Positions 14,941-18,469 of a stretch of 18,469 bases of DNA are shown here, piece by piece. Source of the stretch: Acinetobacter sp. (lineage in GTDB: Bacteria > Pseudomonadota > Gammaproteobacteria > Pseudomonadales > Moraxellaceae); NCBI GenBank assembly GCA_030152675.1, contig JASLIY010000192.1, forward strand, positions 1 to 18,469, in the 5' to 3' direction. A program made the position numbers and the translations under genes. The notes under the pieces were generated by a model. That model worked only from the letters and a program-made list of their open reading frames with translations. It did no database searches and was not told the origin of the DNA. The first letter of the stretch is position 1, and every line of letters begins with the position of its first letter.

Positions 14941-16137
14941 ATGAAAACAAAATTTAAAATCGGGTTCGGGATCGCAGTACTCTGCTACACAGCACAACAT
15001 GCAGCCTATGCAGCAGAATCGCCGTTGCAATGGAAAAATGAGGCGGGAACAGCGGAGTTTAAAGTCGGTGCAGCACTGCGTTTCAACCACCGCTATGAAA
15101 GTTGGGATGGCCCCAATCGTGGGCTGGGGAAGCTCAATTTTGATATTTTTCGCGTGGATCTCAAAGGCAAATATGATGACTTCTCGCTTAATTCCAGTTT
15201 TGTTTTGCAAGATCAGCAGTACACGTCGATCGAAAAGGCCTTTATCGGTTATAAACTCAATGATCAGAACCAATTGGACTTTGGCTTGGTATATAAGCCT
15301 TTTGCGATCTATCCTTATCCGCAAAATGGTTGGACCTATCACATTCCTTTCTTTTTAGGCTATGGCAACAATATCGCACCGGGGATCAATTGGAATTATC
15401 ACGATCAGGATTGGGATATGAGCTTGGGCTATTATCCACGGATGTTGCCGACGGATTTACGCTATTCGCCAGAGAGTGCGACCTATGATGATTTGACGGA
15501 AAAAGCCTTTCCCTTTCAACAGGGATATCAAAATGAAAAACGCCATCAGTTGAATGCACGGCTGGTGAAAAAACTGGACAATGATCTGGGCAAACACGAG
15601 TTGGGCTTTTCTGGTGCGGTGTCGCAATTGCACAATACCTTGACCGATGATGATGGCAAATACTATGCCGTGGGTTTGCATGCCAACAGCAATATCCAGC
15701 GTTGGAATATTCAGGGTTCGGTAATTCATTATCAATACGATGCTAAAAACCCTATGGGGGTGGAGAGTGATCTTACGTTGATGGGTGCCAATGGCTTGAC
15801 GCCTGCTTATTTCATCGCCTCAGAAGCCACCGTATCCAGCTTTAATGTGGCCTATACTTTACCGATCAAAGACATGGGCAAACTCAAAGCGTTACGCTTC
15901 TATAATGACTATAGTTATATGGATAAAAAACGCAGTGATTGGGCTGGCTCGCAAATGAATACTACCGGCATGATGGTGATTGCATCGCCCTTTATGCTGT
16001 GGGCCGACTACACGCTGGGTAAAAATGCCAACATTATTGGTGGTGCCAGCAATAGCACGGGGTTTAGCTCGACCAATTCGATCAATAGTGACAAATGGCT
16101 GCATCGTGTCAATTTAAATATTGGTTTTAGTTTTTAG
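14941..16137 (+). CDS. Outer-membrane porin for substrate uptake
   Basis: A 398-residue beta-barrel protein. The first 24 residues form a signal peptide (MKTKFK basic end, GFGIAVLCY core, AYA|AES cleavage). The mature part is rich in alternating polar and aromatic strands and ends with GFSF, the C-terminal Phe needed for outer-membrane assembly. Start 14941 is supported by AGGAAG upstream and by the position of the signal peptide; the ATG at 14893 would put 16 unrelated residues before it. I recognise the general layout of porins found with aromatic catabolism clusters in Acinetobacter (compare BenP and DcaP of strain ADP1), but I cannot assign a subfamily. The regulator box upstream links it to the operon. 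Confidence 0.85.
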   Translation: MKTKFKIGFGIAVLCYTAQHAAYAAESPLQWKNEAGTAEFKVGAALRFNHRYESWDGPNRGLGKLNFDIFRVDLKGKYDDFSLNSSFVLQDQQYTSIEKAFIGYKLNDQNQLDFGLVYKPFAIYPYPQNGWTYHIPFFLGYGNNIAPGINWNYHDQDWDMSLGYYPRMLPTDLRYSPESATYDDLTEKAFPFQQGYQNEKRHQLNARLVKKLDNDLGKHELGFSGAVSQLHNTLTDDDGKYYAVGLHANSNIQRWNIQGSVIHYQYDAKNPMGVESDLTLMGANGLTPAYFIASEATVSSFNVAYTLPIKDMGKLKALRFYNDYSYMDKKRSDWAGSQMNTTGMMVIASPFMLWADYTLGKNANIIGGASNSTGFSSTNSINSDKWLHRVNLNIGFSF

Positions 16138-16179
16138 TGACGGTTGAACTTTCATCAGAGCAGTGTACTGAATATCTTA

Positions 16180-16207
16180 AAAATGGCTGTGTAAACAGCC
16201 ATTTTTT
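16180..16207 (+). terminator. Rho-independent terminator of the porin
   Basis: AAAATGGCTGT (16180-16190) pairs perfectly with ACAGCCATTTT (16195-16205) over a GTAA loop and runs into six or more T. It lies 43 bases after the porin stop. Confidence 0.9.
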
Positions 16208-16562
16208 ATGTTTAAAACATTGTTTAACAGAATTTTTTATTTATTTTTCATTTTTTTTAGCCATGCTCGGTGGAGATAAAAACTCAATTGTCATGTTGCA
16301 TTTATCAGGATAATGAGTCGCTCCGTATTACTATAAGATCTTGCTTTAATTACGAGAAATGAGTCACACATTATTGTAATACAAGTAAGTTCAAGCTGCC
16401 TTGGTTTGAGGTGGGAAATGAGCGGTTTTTAAGATGGGTAATTATTTATAGTGTTGTTTTTTAATGGTTTTTAATGTAACTTAGCCAACAATTATTTGCT
16501 TAGACACATTGGTTTTATCACCTGAATAGGGAGAAGCTCAGTTGTGATCAATCATCTCATTT

Positions 16563-16604
16563 TGCCAATTTTTGGCACAGCCCCAGATTGAGGGGTTTTT
16601 TTTT
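16563..16604 (+). terminator. Orphan plus-strand terminator
   Basis: Two hairpins stand in a row: TGCCAA/TTGGCA (16563-16568, 16572-16577) and CCCC/GGGG (16581-16584, 16592-16595). Nine T follow (16596-16604). The T run is on the plus strand, but the porin already ends at 16180-16207. It may end an unannotated small RNA or act as a backup. Confidence 0.55.
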
Positions 16605-16622
16605 GCTTCGTATTTGACAACA

Positions 16623-16653
16623 GACTGCCAAAGTCGGTTGGACTTGGGCAGTC
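16623..16653 (-). terminator. Hairpin downstream of betA
   Basis: GACTGCCAAAGTC (16623-16635) pairs with GACTTGGGCAGTC (16641-16653) with one mismatch and a GGTTG loop. It lies 25 bases past the betA stop. Read on the minus strand the next bases are not T-rich, so termination may be weak or the hairpin may mainly protect the 3' end. Confidence 0.5.
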
Positions 16654-16677
16654 GATGAGGAACAATAGCGCGATTGA

Positions 16678-18384
16678 TTAGATCAGCGTTGCAGGATCAA
16701 AAACACGCATCGGCGCTTGGCGCAGCGGTGCATCACCGGCTTTAAAATACGATGCAGTAGCAGGTGCCAAGCGTTGGCCGCGGATCACATCCGCAATTTT
16801 CTCCGCCATCATGATGGTGGTGGCATTGAGATTGCCGGTGATGATCAGGGGCATAATCGAGGCATCGACCACGCGCAGATTGGACACGCCGTGCACGCGG
16901 CCTTGACCATCGACCACCGCCATCTCATCTTCACCCATTTTGCAGCTACAAGAAGGATGGAAGGCGGTTTCTGCATGGTCACGTACAAAGTTGTCGAGTT
17001 CAGCATCGGTTTTTGCCAACTTACCTGGGCTGATTTCACGACCACGATATGCATCGAGTGCAGGTTGGTGCATGATTTCGCGGGTAATCCGAATCCCATC
17101 ACGGAACTCTTGCCAGTCCTGTTCGGTCGACATGTAGTTAAACAAGATACTTGGGTGGTCATGCGGATTCAGGGACTTGATACGGATGCGACCACGTGAG
17201 GGTGAACGCATTGAACCCACATGGGCTTGGAAGCCATGTTCGTTGACCGCGTTGGAACCGTTATAGTTAATCGCCACAGGCAGGAAGTGGTATTGGATAT
17301 TCGGCCATTCAAACTCTTCGCGGGTACGAATAAAACCACCGGCTTCAAACTGATTACTGGCACCGATGCCCGTGCCCATGAATAACCATTCTGCACCAAT
17401 CGCTGGTTGGTTATACCATTTCAAAGAGGGATATAAAGACACTGGTTGTACGCATTCATATTGCAAGTACATTTCCAAATGGTCTTGTAGGTTTTCACCC
17501 ACACCCGGCAAATCCTGTACCACTGGGATGTTAAATTCATCCAAGAGACTTTTGGCACCGACCCCCGAACGTTGTAAGACTTGCGGTGAGGCAATGGCGC
17601 CGGCACAGAGCAAGACTTCTCGTTTGGCATGCACTTGGGTCGGGGTTGTGCTGCTGCCTTTATAGTATTCAACGCCGATTGCGGTCTTGCCATTAAACAA
17701 GATTTTGTCGGTGGTGGCATGGGTTTCAATCGTGAGATTGCTGCGGCCTTTGCACTGATCCAAATAACCGCGTGCGGTACTCGAACGACGGCCTTGTGGG
17801 GTCACAGTACGGTCCATAGGGCCAAAGCCTTCTTGTTGATAGCCGTTTAAGTCTTCGGTGCGCGGATAGCCCGCCTGAACACCGGCCTCAATCATGGCAT
17901 TAAACAGTTCATTGTTATTGGCTTTGGGGGTGGTGACACTGACCGGGCCGTCGCCACCGTGGTAGTCGTTGCTGCCGATGTCACGAGTTTCTGCTTTACG
18001 GTAATAGGGGAGACAATCGGCATAGGTCCAGTCTTCAAGACCTTTAAATGTGGCCCAATTGTCGAGATCCATGGCATTGCCACGGATATAGCACATGCCA
18101 TTGATCAGGGATGAACCGCCGAGCCCTTTGCCACGTCCACATTCCATGCGGCGGTGATTCATATGTGGTTCAGGATCTGTTTGATAGGCCCAATTATACC
18201 GGCGGCCTTGTAAAGGAAAGGCCAATGCAGCCGGCATTTGGGTCCGAAAATCAAGGCGGTAATCTGGGCCACCGGCCTCTAAAAGTAAAACACTGCAGTC
18301 TTTGTCTTCAGTTAAACGTGTGGCGAGAACGTTGCCTGCTGAGCCCGCGCCAATAATAATATAATCGTATTGTTGATGAGTCAT
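16678..18384 (-). CDS. betA: Choline dehydrogenase (GMC oxidoreductase)
   Basis: A 568-residue FAD enzyme of the GMC family, close in length to E. coli BetA (556). The N-terminal FAD site is [15 protein letters not shown] (10-24), followed by the GMC signature [20 protein letters not shown] (83-102). The active-site His is His476 (HPSCSCKMG), and Asn in GNLNATT completes the C-terminal signature. It oxidises choline to betaine aldehyde in the glycine-betaine osmoprotection route and usually follows betI and betB, which would lie off the right edge. The start at 18384 has AAGGAA upstream and is followed at once by the FAD strand; the frame open to 18423 would add 13 unrelated residues. Other alcohol-oxidising GMC enzymes are the alternative, but the overall match to BetA is strong. 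Confidence 0.9.
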   Translation of the reverse strand: MTHQQYDYIIIGAGSAGNVLATRLTEDKDCSVLLLEAGGPDYRLDFRTQMPAALAFPLQGRRYNWAYQTDPEPHMNHRRMECGRGKGLGGSSLINGMCYIRGNAMDLDNWATFKGLEDWTYADCLPYYRKAETRDIGSNDYHGGDGPVSVTTPKANNNELFNAMIEAGVQAGYPRTEDLNGYQQEGFGPMDRTVTPQGRRSSTARGYLDQCKGRSNLTIETHATTDKILFNGKTAIGVEYYKGSSTTPTQVHAKREVLLCAGAIASPQVLQRSGVGAKSLLDEFNIPVVQDLPGVGENLQDHLEMYLQYECVQPVSLYPSLKWYNQPAIGAEWLFMGTGIGASNQFEAGGFIRTREEFEWPNIQYHFLPVAINYNGSNAVNEHGFQAHVGSMRSPSRGRIRIKSLNPHDHPSILFNYMSTEQDWQEFRDGIRITREIMHQPALDAYRGREISPGKLAKTDAELDNFVRDHAETAFHPSCSCKMGEDEMAVVDGQGRVHGVSNLRVVDASIMPLIITGNLNATTIMMAEKIADVIRGQRLAPATASYFKAGDAPLRQAPMRVFDPATLI

Positions 18385-18436
18385 CGTGTATTCCTTATCG
18401 CATTGTCTTTTTTTATCAAGCATGTGAATGCGCAGC

Positions 18437-18450
18437 CTGTCGCCTGACAG
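18437..18450. repeat. Small inverted repeat upstream of betA
   Basis: CTGTC-GCCT-GACAG, a 5-bp hairpin 53 bases before the betA start. No T tract or coding overlap is visible. It could be an RNA hairpin between betB and betA if those genes are co-transcribed. Confidence 0.25.
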
Positions 18451-18469
18451 TCCGCGCGGGCGGATGGAT

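Larger units (their letters stand above)
16138..16677. other. 540-base AT-rich spacer between porin and betA
   Basis: No gene. It contains the porin terminator (16180-16207), an AT-rich stretch without a convincing frame (16210-16560), a second plus-strand terminator (16563-16604) and a hairpin next to betA (16623-16653). A small RNA ending near 16604 is possible. Confidence 0.6.

Noticed and set aside
14842..15342. 166-codon minus-strand frame
   Set aside because: It lies antisense to the porin, which has signal peptide, terminal Phe and terminator. It has no recognisable domain.
1..18469. CRISPR arrays, tRNA or rRNA genes, transposases, integrases, phage or toxin-antitoxin genes
   Set aside because: Looked for on both strands and not found. 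The helix-turn-helix protein at 2048 lacks any recombinase catalytic domain.

Overview
The window reads as one catabolic island from a gammaproteobacterium. My best guess is Acinetobacter or a close Moraxellaceae relative. The grounds are a GabD-type dehydrogenase at one edge and a BetA-type choline dehydrogenase at the other, AT-rich spacers, a GGGAGGGATTT-type intergenic repeat, and a single IclR-family regulator read away from its catabolic genes. Coding GC looks close to half by eye, which is high for Acinetobacter, so the genus is inference.

Layout. Bases 1-448 hold the 3' end of gabD, closed by a strong terminator (535-572). An IclR-family regulator lies on the minus strand (613-1452). 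The 204-base divergent region has two copies of a 16-base palindromic box. Thirteen plus-strand genes then run from 1657 to 14467: Rieske ferredoxin, small helix-turn-helix protein, Rieske oxygenase alpha subunit, SDR, extradiol-type (VOC) dioxygenase, FAD ferredoxin reductase, MFS transporter, cupin, alpha/beta hydrolase, a second SDR with altered catalytic residues, aspartate dehydrogenase, aldehyde dehydrogenase and a thiamine-diphosphate decarboxylase-like enzyme. A 473-base spacer (14468-14940) carries a MITE-like repeat and two perfect palindromes, one of them a third copy of the box. An outer-membrane porin (14941-16137) follows, with a clean terminator. A 540-base AT-rich spacer with an orphan terminator separates it from a convergent betA (16678-18384, minus).

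How the genes may work together (inference). The porin and MFS protein would bring in a small organic acid, probably aromatic or heteroaromatic. Reductase, ferredoxin and oxygenase form a three-component Rieske system that hydroxylates it. SDR1 oxidises the product, the VOC enzyme opens the ring and the hydrolase cleaves the ring-fission product. The second half is unusual: aspartate dehydrogenase, a TPP decarboxylase and an aldehyde dehydrogenase could take an amino acid to a 2-oxo acid, an aldehyde and an acid. No classical meta-pathway genes (hydratase, aldolase, acylating acetaldehyde dehydrogenase) are present. I cannot name the substrate. The cluster does not match the benzoate, phthalate, vanillate, biphenyl or indole-acetate pathways as I know them, and it is the best candidate here for an undescribed system.
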